Positions 1 to 11,320 of a stretch of 64,000 nucleotides of DNA are shown piece by piece (position 1 is the first letter of the stretch; each line of letters opens with the position of its first letter). The notes beneath the pieces are model-generated. The model was given only the letters and a program-made list of their open reading frames with translations, had not been told where the DNA came from and did no database searches. This DNA comes from Cryptomeria japonica. Lineage: Eukaryota > Streptophyta > Pinopsida > Cupressales > Cupressaceae. The position numbers and the translations under genes are program-made. The stretch lies in NCBI RefSeq assembly GCF_030272615.1, contig NC_081414.1, positions 822,363,896-822,427,895 of the forward strand, read 5' to 3'.

Positions 1-299
1 ACAAGATTTGCTCCTAGCAGAGCACTTTGTAGACCTTAACCAGTCAATTATCTATTACTGTAGATAGTTAACTTGTGAGTTCCATCTCACCATGGTTTTT
101 ACCTATTTGGGTTTTCCACATACAAACACTTGCGTTATGGTGAATGCTTTACTTTTTGTGGATGTTGTTATATCATTTTGGATTGCATGCATTATTTTTA
201 AAAGCTTTGTTAAGTTCATCTACCGGTCAGTGTTTAAAGTAGTTCTATTTTTGGTGTCACTGATTCACCCCCCCCTCTCAATTCTTTTCAAGTCCATCA
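1..299 (+). repeat. Left LTR of element A (3' part only)
   Basis: It is nearly the same as 6158-6462, with small substitutions and a length difference in the C-run. It ends CA at 298-299, directly before the primer-binding site. It contains the run GATTCACCCCCCCC near its end, a feature shared by the other copia-type LTRs in this window. Confidence 0.9.
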
Positions 300-314
300 A
301 TTGGTATCAGAGCC
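300..314 (+). other. Primer-binding site of element A
   Basis: ATTGGTATCAGAGCC directly follows the LTR end. TGGTATCAGAGC is the classic plant copia primer site, complementary to the 3' end of initiator Met-tRNA. Confidence 0.9.
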
Positions 315-361
315 TAACTTTTGAGAAGCCTAATCACTTAGAAGGAAGTCTTGAAACCACC

Positions 362-1639
362 ATGGGGGATATGAGCTACTTCGAGATGGCTAGAGAGCTA
401 GAAGCTAGCAGAAATGAAATAGAAACGTTAAGGGTCAAACTGAGAGCTTCTCAAAACAAAATGAGAGAGCTTACTAAACAACTATTAGAAATATCTAATA
501 ATAATTCTTCAGATGGAGCCAATATTGATGCTTTGGCTGAGGAGGTTGAAAAACTCAATGGTGAGAAATTGAATCTGAGGAGAAAGATAGAAAGTCTTGC
601 TATCTGCATGAGTCAAGAACTAGAAGCTAGAAGAGAAGCCAAGGATCTTATCAAGGAAATAGATCATGACATTACCAAGATAAAGCATGAGCATTTGAAT
701 TCTGAAAGAGAAGAGAAGGAAAATCCACTGTTAGATCTTGATTTAGCATCATCTCTGAGAGAGAATCTGTCTAAGCACAATGAAGATCTTACCAAGCAAC
801 TCACTGAAACAAATGAGAAGCTGGACAAATTTGTCAAATGTTCAACCTTGCTAGAAGAGAAAATTCAGTCTCAAAGGATGAAAGGTGATATCTCTGGACT
901 TGGTTTTCACACATCTGAAAAAGGTGAAACCTCCGGTACCAAGAGAAACACTCCTAAGATCAAATCTTCTTCTAAGGTCAGGAACCCTACTGGTAAGAAG
1001 GTCTTTAAACCTGTTTGTTTTGTTTGCCATAAACTTTGTCACACTGCAAATGTTTGTAGAGACAAACCTAACAGAAATGCAAGTTACAATACTAATTCTA
1101 GGTATGTGTCCAAGGAATTTGAAGGTCATTGCTTCACTTGTGGAATGTATGGACATAGATCTATTGAGTGCAAATATGGAGATAATAATCCTGTACTGCA
1201 TATGCATCCAAGACCTAATGGCAACTAGATGAGGAATTTTGACAACCAGATAAACATGAACTAGCAAAGACCCTACAACAAGTTGTTTAGTCCATTTGAG
1301 ATGGAAAAGGTAACAAATATTGTTTGAACCATCTGTAATAACTTTGGTCATGTGGCTATGAATTGTAGAAGAAGAATAGGAAGAGGAAATGCAGGACCTT
1401 GAAGATCATTGGGTATGGTGTGCTATCAGTACAACAAACCAAGACACTTAGCAAAATTTTGCAGATCCAAAAATAGCAAACCGGTCAATTTTGTAAAAGA
1501 TATGAAAGGTAAACAGAAAGTAAGTGTTGAAGAAGTTAAAGAGGAAATGAACCGCATTTGGAAGAAAAAGAATGATGACTCACCGACAGGGGAGATTTAT
1601 CCTTCACCTAGTGAAGAGAACCCTACACGGGTGAACTAA
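362..1639 (+). pseudogene. Coiled-coil and tandem zinc-knuckle ORF (gag-like), element A
   Basis: The reading frame begins at ATG 362, about 50 bases after the primer site; an open frame upstream from 92 is only read-through of the LTR. The protein is rich in Glu, Lys and Leu with heptad-like spacing (coiled coil) over its first 260 or so residues. Then come four CCHC-type knuckles: CFVCHKLCHTANVC and CFTCGMYGHRSIEC are complete, a third has its first Cys codon changed to TGA at 1325, and the fourth (CYQYNKPRHLAKFC) has its second Cys replaced by Tyr. All four are in one frame, interrupted by stops at 1226, 1262, 1325 and 1400. CCHC knuckles bind nucleic acid in retroelement Gag proteins. No copia capsid-type domain is seen before the coiled coil, unlike in elements B, C, E and F. 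Confidence 0.75.
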
Positions 1640-2081
1640 GCCTTGTCATATGGCTCAAGGGAACGTAAACGGTAAATCCACCTCCGGACCCCTTGTGATG
1701 AATGAGTGGTAAGAAAATTTTGAGTTTATAATTTTGATAACTTTTTCTTGATATGTTATCAACCAGTTTACTTCTTGAGTGGTAAAATTAGGGTTTGCAA
1801 CCCTAACGGGAGAGCATTTAATGCTGTAGGTAAAAGGATAAAAGCATGTTTTTACTTTGTTATTTTTACCCTAATGCATTCAAGAAAGAAAATTGGAGCA
1901 CTTATTGAGCTAAGAAAGATTCTTTTTCTAAAGTAATTTGAGATTTGTATAATCAAGCTTAATTCAAGGTTGCACAAAGCTGAACTGGTGTTCATTTGGG
2001 ATTTCAACCAGTAAATGAGGCAATGTGTGCGAATCTAGGTATTTTCCTTGAATATTCTACTTCAAATTTTGTATATCTGTA
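1640..2081 (+). other. Spacer between the two ORFs of element A
   Basis: AT-rich sequence with no convincing ORF. It could be an untranslated spacer, or hold an intron or leader for the second ORF. Confidence 0.5.
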
Positions 2082-5000
2082 ATGGCATCAACTTCAAAGA
2101 GTGTAGAAAGAGTAATGATTACCTCTGAGCTTATGGAAGTAGTTAAGGCAGAACAAATTGTTTTGTATAATGCATTGTCGCAAGTCCCGAGCAGTGTTTT
2201 GATCAAAGGAGATTTATCTAGCTATATTGACTATAAGATAGAGGATCTAGGATCTCTATACATCTACACACAGTTGAAATCACTTTGTGATGAGAATGGT
2301 AAGATTAAGACAAAGTATGCTAGGGTTTTTGAAAAGGGTTTTCATAATGCTGCTTATTTTCTTGAAGATTTTGAAGAAGCACAATTACAAAGGAAGCCAT
2401 TCAGGTTGTAACTAGTTATTTCTCAACTGGTGAAGTACTTGAGTTGAGAAGAATTTCTAAGGAACTATCTTCAACCTAACTGGTTCTACATCTGATGGGC
2501 ATGCTTTTTCTGTCAACAACATTAAAGACCCTGCAGTAAAACTAGCAGCAATGGTAATAGGCTACTGAGTATTTTACTCTAGTAGAAATAATAGTGTTCC
2601 TTTAGTAGCAGTTCATATAGCTCACAAAATTATTGTTGATAATAAAAATTATAATCTTTGTGAAGCGATCAGGAGTCAATTTTTTTTGAATTTCCAATCT
2701 ATCAAAAAGGATAGCAACTTGAAATTCAAGTTTGGTCAACTATTGGCTAGATTATTCTTTTATTTTTAGAAATTTCTACCAGGAATTAGAGACATTGAGT
2801 GGTCGAAGGACTCACCGATCTCCGCACAAATTAAGAACAACATCAAGGCTGTAAAGAATACTTTCCCTAGTGCCATGAATAAGTATTTCAATGAGTTTCA
2901 AAAGAAGATGAGTATGAGAATGAGACTACTAGAAGAAGTGGTAAAGAACTTTGAAAAAGACATAATCTTCACTGTTACCACTGACTTTTGCTTGATGCAG
3001 GCAATTGAGCCAAGAGAGGAAGAAATTGATGACATGAGTTACAAGGTGAACTATGATCTACTGGTTGGGTATGCTAATACCCTATTAGCATCACCTAAAG
3101 ACAAAAAGAAGGGTAAATTGAACATTGTAGCAGTCCAAGGTACACTTGCTCAAACTAGTACTGCACCTGCTAAAAGTGCAAGAGGAAGGAATAAGAAGTC
3201 TGATGATGTACCTCTAGCAATAAAAAGTACTAGGGTTACCCGAAGAATTCAAACCAAAAAGGAACCGGAACCCAAAGTATATATTAAAAAGGAAACAAAG
3301 AAGAGAGGCAGAAAATTAATTTTGCAACCAGAATCTAAGAGAACCGATTCTGAAGGTAAACCAAAGAAAGCAAAGTTAACTGATAGAGTACCTAAAAAGG
3401 TCAAGGAAATGCCTAAGGCAACTGCACCTATTGACTTATCTAAGTTCAAACCTAAGAGTCATTTTGAGAGAACTATGAAGACATTGGGGAGAAATAGATT
3501 TGAAAATGTTAAAGAGTATTTTGATTCTTTCATTGCAGAATAGAAAGAAGAAGTTGTGCAACAGATAATCACTCAATTATGTCATTATAGTAGATTATCT
3601 CATGATATTGAGAAAGTTGTTTCAAATTCTTTGTACACAATTCTTTTGAATAAATGGGAAGAAGTTGTAAAAATTGAAAAAGAAATTATTGATGAAGTAT
3701 TTCTACAATATTATTTTGAATTCTCAAAAGAAGCAATTAGCACTTTAGTGGAAAGGTATAAAGCACAATTCATGTTCAAAGAAAGAAGATTAAAGCTTCT
3801 TAGTGGAAAGAGGTCGATTGTCAAGACAAAGACCCACCATATAGAATTTAACATCAAAAGGATGGAAGAACTTGTGTTGTCTTCTAAGATGTAGAAGATA
3901 TTACTGTTAATAGGCCAAAAATGGATGAAGAAGAAATACTTCAAGCAGACGTGGTCTATTATGTCAAGAATGACACCACTATTTACGTAACTGATGATGA
4001 TATATCTGTAAATATTACTGCACCGGATATGGAGCCTCCAAGTATTGAAGATCCACAGGTCAAATTAGTTGAACAACCGGCAAATCAATTGAAAGTGGGC
4101 AATCCACCGGTCACAAGGCAACTGGAGAATCCCCAATCCCCACCAGTCGTTCATGTCACTCAAACAGAGCATACTGGAAATATTGTCACTCAGTCACCTG
4201 AAAAGAAAATAGAGAAGAATACTAAGAAAGCAATCACTAAAGTCATATCCTCTTAACCGGCAAAGCAAAAATGGATTGATGATGATGATGATGAGTCTTT
4301 GAGTATCTTAGGAACCATTGACATAGACAATATGAGTGCATCAGAAATGATGAAGATTGCTAATGTTATGCAATCTAGAGCACATAAGAAGAGGTTGAAA
4401 GAGAAGAAGATTAAAGTTGAAACAATTCAGTCTGCAGTAGAAATTCTATCTGGTTTACTACCGTAAACATCTACCGCACATCTTCCTACACCTATTAGTA
4501 AACTTGGTTAGTTAGTTGCAGATGCATCTGATCAAATCAAGTCATTGAAAGAAGTTGCTCATGTCTATGCTGAAAAGAATCACAAGAAGAAATATGGAGA
4601 AAAATTGACAAAGGATATCGATAGTGGTAAAATGGCTCTATCACACAATAAAAGTTTGTTGAGTAAAGCTATTGAAATGGGAGGAAAGTATCTTGCCTCT
4701 AACTCCAATGTTACTTTCTTCTATTCTAACATTTCTAATAGACAAACTGAAACAAAGCAAGAACTAGAAAGGATATGAAAGGCATATGTCCCACTTCGGG
4801 ACTCTATACTTGCCTTTAGCAAATCTATAGATAATTTACATAACAAACTGGACATTTATGATAATGAGAAGGCAAAGAGACTTCGATCTCTTAGAGAGCT
4901 TAAGAGTCTTCTTACATCATAGGTAGGCATACTTCAGAGAGCCTATTCCAATGCAGAAGCTATCCTAGCAACCCCTAAAACCTACACACTAGACTCAGTG

Positions 5001-5129
5001 GAAGAATTTAATTCATAGCTGATGTCTACATTTGAGTATACTGAGAGCATACTGGAATCATGGGAGAATGCTTTTTCATGGATGAAGAGGAGCTACAATG
5101 TTATATTCATGAAAATTTCTTATGCCTGA
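2082..5129 (+). pseudogene. Second ORF of element A, about 1000 codons, unknown function
   Basis: Five long open stretches join into one decayed coding region: 2082-2411, 2875-3894 (one TAG at 3541), then after a one-base shift near 3890 frame 3921-5129 with stops at 4254, 4464, 4509, 4776, 4920 and 5018. The likely start is ATG at 2082 (MASTSKSVERVM). The middle is very basic (for example KKETKKRGRK near 3295), followed by a Pro-rich stretch, an acidic DDDDDE run near 4275 and a helical, Lys-rich C-terminal half. I recognise no family and no catalytic motif of a retroelement enzyme. It occupies the place where pol would normally be. It may be a captured host gene or an accessory protein of the element. 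The 2412-2874 part is poorly preserved, so the joint there is uncertain. Confidence 0.6.
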
Positions 5130-5391
5130 ACATTAATTCAAATTTTTATTATTGTATATGCTAAACACTTTGATACACATTTTCTATATATATATATATA
5201 TATATTTTACTTTTTCAATTTGGCATTTTTGTCAAAGGGGGAGTAGAAATATGTATGTATGTTTGAAAATTTTGTATGGTGTATGCATTAAGGTGGAGCA
5301 TAAGTATATGCGTAAATTTTGTTGTGTATGCACACTTAGTGGTATTTTTGTAAAATTTTCAAGTGTTGCCATCAATGACAAAGGGGGAGAT
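5130..5391 (+). other. 3' untranslated part and polypurine tract of element A
   Basis: Non-coding, with a short TA run near 5183-5206. It ends in AAGGGGGAGAT (5381-5391), the polypurine tract that primes plus-strand synthesis directly before the right LTR. Confidence 0.8.
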
Positions 5392-6462
5392 TGTTGGCAT
5401 GATGATGATTGTAATGTATTCATCATATGTTTCATTGATGAAACACACACACACACACATGACTATATTGACTACCAGTGTAACTTTAAATGTTTACACT
5501 ATCAACCGGTATTCTTAGTGGTTATCTCTAACCAATACTTTGTGTCAACCGATATGTGCATACGAGACAACCTGTACATATGATAAGATGAAGAACACGA
5601 TGGAGATCAAGTGGAGATAATGATAGAAGATTTGTGGATAATGGTTTATTAGTTAACTCAAACTGGTATTGATTGTTCCAACTGGTATTCAATAATTTTT
5701 GTGATGAGTTATGCCACTGACAAATTTTGGCGGTAATTTTTGTGATGACTTATGATCACTTGTCTAGATACACTACACCTAGGAAATTGTGTTTTGATTT
5801 ACTTAGGCCGACATGAAACTTAAGGTCTATATATTGACATCACAATGAATCATTTGAAAAATATGTGGAAGAGTGTTATGTGCGAAGAAGAGCTAAGTTG
5901 CAGAGTATGCAAAAGAGAAGTGTTGAATATGTTTAGAAGGATCTGATCAAGCAAGTATTGTGCTACTCAGAATAGATCAAACAAACCTATCATTCTCTAA
6001 CAATTACAACAGAATCCAATCCCCTAACCGGGTAAGCTCTAACAAGCTTCAATGTATAAATCCTTTAACAGGGTGATCCATTAGTTTGGATTTAGAAATC
6101 CTCCAGCGAGGTTACATCTAACAGGGTATAAGATTCTAATCAAGCTTTGGGATCTCTAACAAGATTCACTCCTAGCAGAGCACTTTGTAGACCTTAACCG
6201 GTCAGTTATCTATTACTGCAGATAGTTAACTTGTGAGTTCCATCTCACCGTGGTTTTTACCTATTTGGGTTTTCCACGTACAAACACTTGTGTTATGGTG
6301 AATGCTTTACTTTTTGTGGATGTTGTTATATCAATTTGGATTGCATGCATTGTATTTAAAAGCTTTGCTTAGTTCATCTACCAGTTAGTGTTTAAAGTAG
6401 TTCTATTTTTGGTGTCATTGATTCACCCCCCCCACCCCCCTCAGTGCTTTTCAAGTCCATCA
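5392..6462 (+). repeat. Right LTR of element A
   Basis: It begins TGTTGGCATGATGATG after the polypurine tract and ends CCATCA at 6462. The last 300 bases match 1-299. Length is 1071 bp. It contains an (AC)n run at 5443-5459 and a C-run with GATTCACCCCC near the end. Confidence 0.9.
5826..5836 (+). promoter_or_regulatory. Possible TATA box in LTR A
   Basis: TCTATATATTG lies about 435 bases into the LTR, a plausible place for an LTR promoter. Nothing else supports it. Confidence 0.35.
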
Positions 6463-8297
6463 AATGAATGGAAAGCTCATAAATAATCATGTCACCATTT
6501 TTATGAAACAAAAATAGCTTACAATGAAGTGAATCTAAAAAACATATACCTAAAGCTTATATTTATCATCTTTGTATAGATCCCAAAACTAAAATACCCT
6601 TCCAATGACTTCAAATAGGTCTCCAATTCATTTGTACACATCTCAATATAGAAAATAATTTTAAGGTTAGGTGATGAAATTTGTTTGATCATCCTCCATG
6701 TAATAACCATGAGCTTCCATTATACTTTTAAAAAAATCTTTACTATGAATTTTTCCTTCATGAAAATTTTAATTATATTTAATATGATGGGATTTTTAGC
6801 ATAGAGATGAAGGCTCTGTAAAAGTTAGAACAAGATACCGAAAAATATTAAACCTTAAATGAAGATCAATAGAACAAAAACCTATATATTATGTGAAGCT
6901 ATGGGGTTTCAAACTCTTCATGTCATTTCTAGTCTCAAAAAAACACTTATACAAGTTAGTATATTAATGTCCTAACCATGTGGTCTAGAAAATCATAAGA
7001 GAAAAAAATCATTGATTTCAAGTACTCCTACCTCCCATCTATGATATATTTTTATCATTTTTCTTTGGAATTATCTTGTCAATTTTAAGAAGTACTATTT
7101 TCTTATAGATTCTAATAACAAAAAATAAGAAAATTCAAATAATCTATTTACATATCTATGCTAGATTTCTTTAGCTATCATAATCATATGCAACAACATC
7201 TAGACTTTATAATGTACTCCCAAGACTTGACAAAAGACTATATAGGTCATTTTGAAATACTCATGAATTTTTTTAACACTAATAAATATACCTCTTTATG
7301 GAGAATTAGCATCACTCTAGATATGCCTTTCAATTTATGATTAGGAAGTTATTTGACCAAATATCTCCTTTATCTTTTATGCATTCCTTACACAACTCAT
7401 CAAATATGATCTTATAATCTATTATATGATTAGGGTCAAAGGAAATTTTAGTTATCTTCTTATTTTGGATGAAAATTACATCACCACCTTTTCCTTTTAC
7501 TTGTATTGAGAAAGGATCATACTTATCAAATATTCCAAACATTAAATCAACTTTCATAAATATATTTGCCACTACCAACTTCCGTAAATAAAATATATAG
7601 ATGTTTGAAATTGGGATAAAATTGTTAGCTTTGATATGACAATACTCAAATAAATCCCAGGTCTAGTAACAAGAATTATTACATCTCTAAATAATTTTTC
7701 CTTGTCCTATAATCTATCTAAAAGAATGCCTATGATTTGTAAGTACTTAGCTCTTTTTTTAGATCCTAGGAACAACTTGCTAGATCTTCCTTGAACCTTG
7801 TTTTGGCTGTACCTAACTTAGAAGTTGATTGGTCCATTTAAAAAGATATAGAAGACCTTAATATAATTTGGAGTTAGTAGTGTTTTATAAATTACAATTC
7901 CCTTACTAGCTAAATTACTCAAACCCTAGAATATGCGTAATTTACAAAGTTTTCCAATGTTTTTGATGACTTACCCATTACTAGCTATTGTAGAATGTTC
8001 GAGGAATTCCCTACACAGGAATGAGAACTAATAGTATGAACATTATTTTTGTTTCTAGTTGCAATATTCAACTTTCCTCCATTTGTTTGAAATTAACTAT
8101 AAATTGTTTGGGGCTTAAATGAAATGTACCAAATTAGGATTGATGGTGAAATTGTTAATGAGTTTGATCCTATTTCAAACATTGGTTATTGATTGTTTTA
8201 GATTAGTGAATAAATAGCTATCATAAATCCTAAATAAAAAGTTTGAAAAAGCTTAATTCTATCAAAATTAAGCCCATGTGTCATGCTACCTACCAGA
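6463..8297. other. AT-rich region without a supported gene
   Basis: Only short ORFs are present on either strand. One of 82 codons on the - strand (7330-7578) has a protein-like composition, but its neighbours in frame are full of stops, so it is not called. Confidence 0.5.
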
Positions 8298-8838
<541 letters not shown>

Positions 8839-10129
8839 TGTCACATGCAATAGTTGACCACCTTTTATCCCATCATGCATCATACAATCTAAAGTGAGAA
8901 AAATAATTTATGATGCAAAAAATGTCATGCAATGTAATTAGATGTCACAACATGTCCTCCACTTTAGCTTTGCCTTTTTAATTTTTAATAGTTCAATGTA
9001 TTAATGAATATGAGGCATTTTGGAAGTCTATGATGCAAAGTCAGTATCTAATGGAATAGGGAGTTGCTAGCTATCAAATCCTAAAGGGATGTTGTGCCCT
9101 CTATGTAGTGAGCATATGAAACATTGTCCTAACCAATCACAAAGTAACAAGTCATCAAGTGATTCAACACATAAAATCAATTGCCAAGGACACCTATGAA
9201 TTGATCACATTATCACATTCTAAGCAAGGATCCTTAAATGAAATACAATGTGTTCAAACACCTTGCACAATGCAATAAGAAGTCACCACATATGATCTAA
9301 TGTACGAAATTTGTCTAGCCAAGAATTCTATTCATGACTATTGAACATCACATAGGTAATGGTGTATCCCATATCCAAGTTTGTAATGTGAAGTGTAAGT
9401 GTGACATATTGGGTAACCATCATGTAATGAAAATGTGGGTAACTTTACCTCATCCACCTAGAATATAATCATTATCAATTATAGTCCAATTAAAAGACAC
9501 CAACTTGGCATATTTATGACACCATGTTACAATTGCTACCAAATATGACTTGGAATTGGAGACATTTAGCATCATATCGCTAACTAATAGTCTCAAAATG
9601 ATATCCATTAAAATCTATGATAGGATGAGCCTATGCGATGCAACCAAGTGCTAATAAGTGGACAATTGGTTGAAGCTTCATGATATAACTGAGATAGTTA
9701 AATTGTAGGCAACAAAATGAAACCAACTATACTAGGTTAGCAAAAAGTGTAGAGTTGGTAAAATAATAGGACTTAAGATATTAAGACACACAACTTAAGT
9801 GATTTCACTGAGGTAACAATGACCAATAAAATAGAAACCCAAGACAATTAAACACTCAAAGAGATCTATAAAAACTAAGGTTTTAACCAAAGACTTAAAA
9901 ACAAACCCTAACAAAAAAACAAAGACTAAAAAAAATCCTAAAATTCAAAATGAAACACACTAACAAAATTGTATAAACATTACATGACTAAGAATTTGAA
10001 CCTTTAAAATAATCCAATTATATATTATCACCAAACTTTTCTGAGTTTACGATTGATATATTATAACCACTTGAGTTTTAAAATAAAAGAAAAAAAGGAA
10101 GAGAAAGAAAGGGGGGGGGCCTTACAAAT
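8839..10129. other. AT-rich intergenic sequence
   Basis: No ORF, repeat or RNA gene could be supported. A run of nine G is at 10111-10119. Confidence 0.5.
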
Positions 10130-10269
10130 CTAGAACTTCAATAGTATGTTGAGTTTAACGAAAAAAAAAAGCCAATTGTTATCTTCAGCATTATTATTTT
10201 GTCCAGGCGTGTCAAACACGGACAAGAAGAATCCTGGCATACGCTGACGATAAAGTAGTTTGAAATATT

Positions 10270-10578
10270 GTGAAGAAGTTAGATAGAGATCATTGTATCC
10301 TTTTGAGCCACATATTAAAGGGTGGCAAAGAAAAGCGGGCAGATAACGACTGCCGCTCAAAGAAGAAAGACCACGTCTATTTCACTCCAAAATGTAATGA
10401 AAAACATGAGTCTGATGTCGGTCTAATTCTTGGAGTGGATTACTGGACTCTATTTGTTTTATTATTATTTTATATCGTATCGCATGTTCTCCGTATTTTA
10501 TGGAGGGCTCTCTTATTATTATTGTTTATTGCTACATCACTCAACATCATTCGCAGAAATATTCAACGTCGTATGTAA
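10270..10578 (+). CDS. Hypothetical small ORF with hydrophobic C-terminal half
   Basis: A 102-codon ORF in DNA less AT-rich than its surroundings. The first half is charged (Lys, Asp, Glu, with CRSKKKDH); the second half, from about residue 55, has two hydrophobic stretches (YWTLFVLLLFYIVSHVL and ALLLLLFIATSL) that could be membrane helices, and the C-terminus is basic (RRNIQRRM). I recognise no family. It ends about 125 bases before element B. There is no clear promoter or splice signal, so it may be chance or a fragment of a dead gene. Confidence 0.2.
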   Translation: MKKLDRDHCILLSHILKGGKEKRADNDCRSKKKDHVYFTPKCNEKHESDVGLILGVDYWTLFVLLLFYIVSHVLRILWRALLLLLFIATSLNIIRRNIQRRM

Positions 10579-10640
10579 GAAGTATATTTTAAATTTTTAA
10601 ATATCCTATGTAAGAAGTATATTTTAAATTTCTAAATATC
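10571..10640. repeat. 35-bp direct duplication
   Basis: GTATGTAAGAAG...AAATATC (10571-10605) is repeated next to itself at 10606-10640 with two differences. It overlaps the end of the small ORF. Confidence 0.85.
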
Positions 10641-10704
10641 GTATGTACGGACTTCTAGAATACTTCGATGTTGAATGATGTCTTCGATAAAACAACAAAT
10701 AAAA

Positions 10705-11320
10705 TGTAGAATCTGAAAAACTGCCCCTGCTCCTTTAGCCAGCTGATAAGCAAAAAAAAAAAAAAAAAAAATGACAGAAGAAACAAATAGCAGCAGTATA
10801 CAAATTGCAGAATTATAACAAACACAGGTCGGAATAAAAATAGAGCAGCCTGTTTTAATCACTGCAAACAAATTCTCTTTATTACTGTTTAATAAAAAAG
10901 AATACAAAGATTCCTTATAAATAGAGTTTTCCAGCTTCATTAAGAAAAGAATTCAAAGTTTTTAAAAATAGAACATATAGTACTAATGATAGAGCATGCT
11001 ATGCATGCATTTATTTGGTGGAAAAAATCAGACTAAAAATATAAAATAAACACTACATGCTAAAAACTAAATCAAGAAACTAAACCAACTACGGGCATGC
11101 ATTCTTGGATGCATAGAAACAGTTTTAAAATAAACTCAAAACTAAATTTAACTAATAGCATGCACAACGTGCTTTATTTTCAAGAATGTAAAAACTAAAA
11201 ACTAAGAATAGCCTAAATCTATTTGAATCCTTTGAAGATGCATAACTATGCTTTTATTGGTGCATGATGGTGTATGCATGCTGGAGCTTCCTAACCGAAG
11301 AACAACATCACTTATCTTCA
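10705..11320 (-). repeat. 3' LTR of element B
   Basis: It matches 15444-16030 over its full length, with an A-run at 10753-10770 absent from the other copy. A TATTTATAA motif on the - strand (10915-10923; also at 15631-15638) is a candidate TATA box. Confidence 0.9.

Larger units (their letters stand above)
1..6462 (+). mobile_element. LTR element A, polymerase-less, left end outside the window
   Basis: The first 299 bases match the last 300 or so bases of a segment ending at 6462, so the two are the left and right LTRs of one element. A Met-tRNA-type primer site follows the left LTR and a polypurine tract precedes the right LTR. The interior of about 5.1 kb holds two decayed ORFs on the + strand. 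I see no protease, integrase, reverse transcriptase or RNase H motif in any frame of this interior, so the element probably depends on enzymes from elsewhere (a large non-autonomous LTR element). The left target-site copy lies outside the window, so the target duplication cannot be tested; the right flank begins AATGA. Confidence 0.85.

Noticed and set aside
851-1351. 166-codon ORF opposite the zinc-knuckle ORF
   Set aside because: Antisense shadow of a reading frame that shows clear CCHC motifs.
7330-7578. 82-codon - strand ORF with protein-like composition
   Set aside because: No recognised motif, and the sequence on both sides in the same direction is full of stops.
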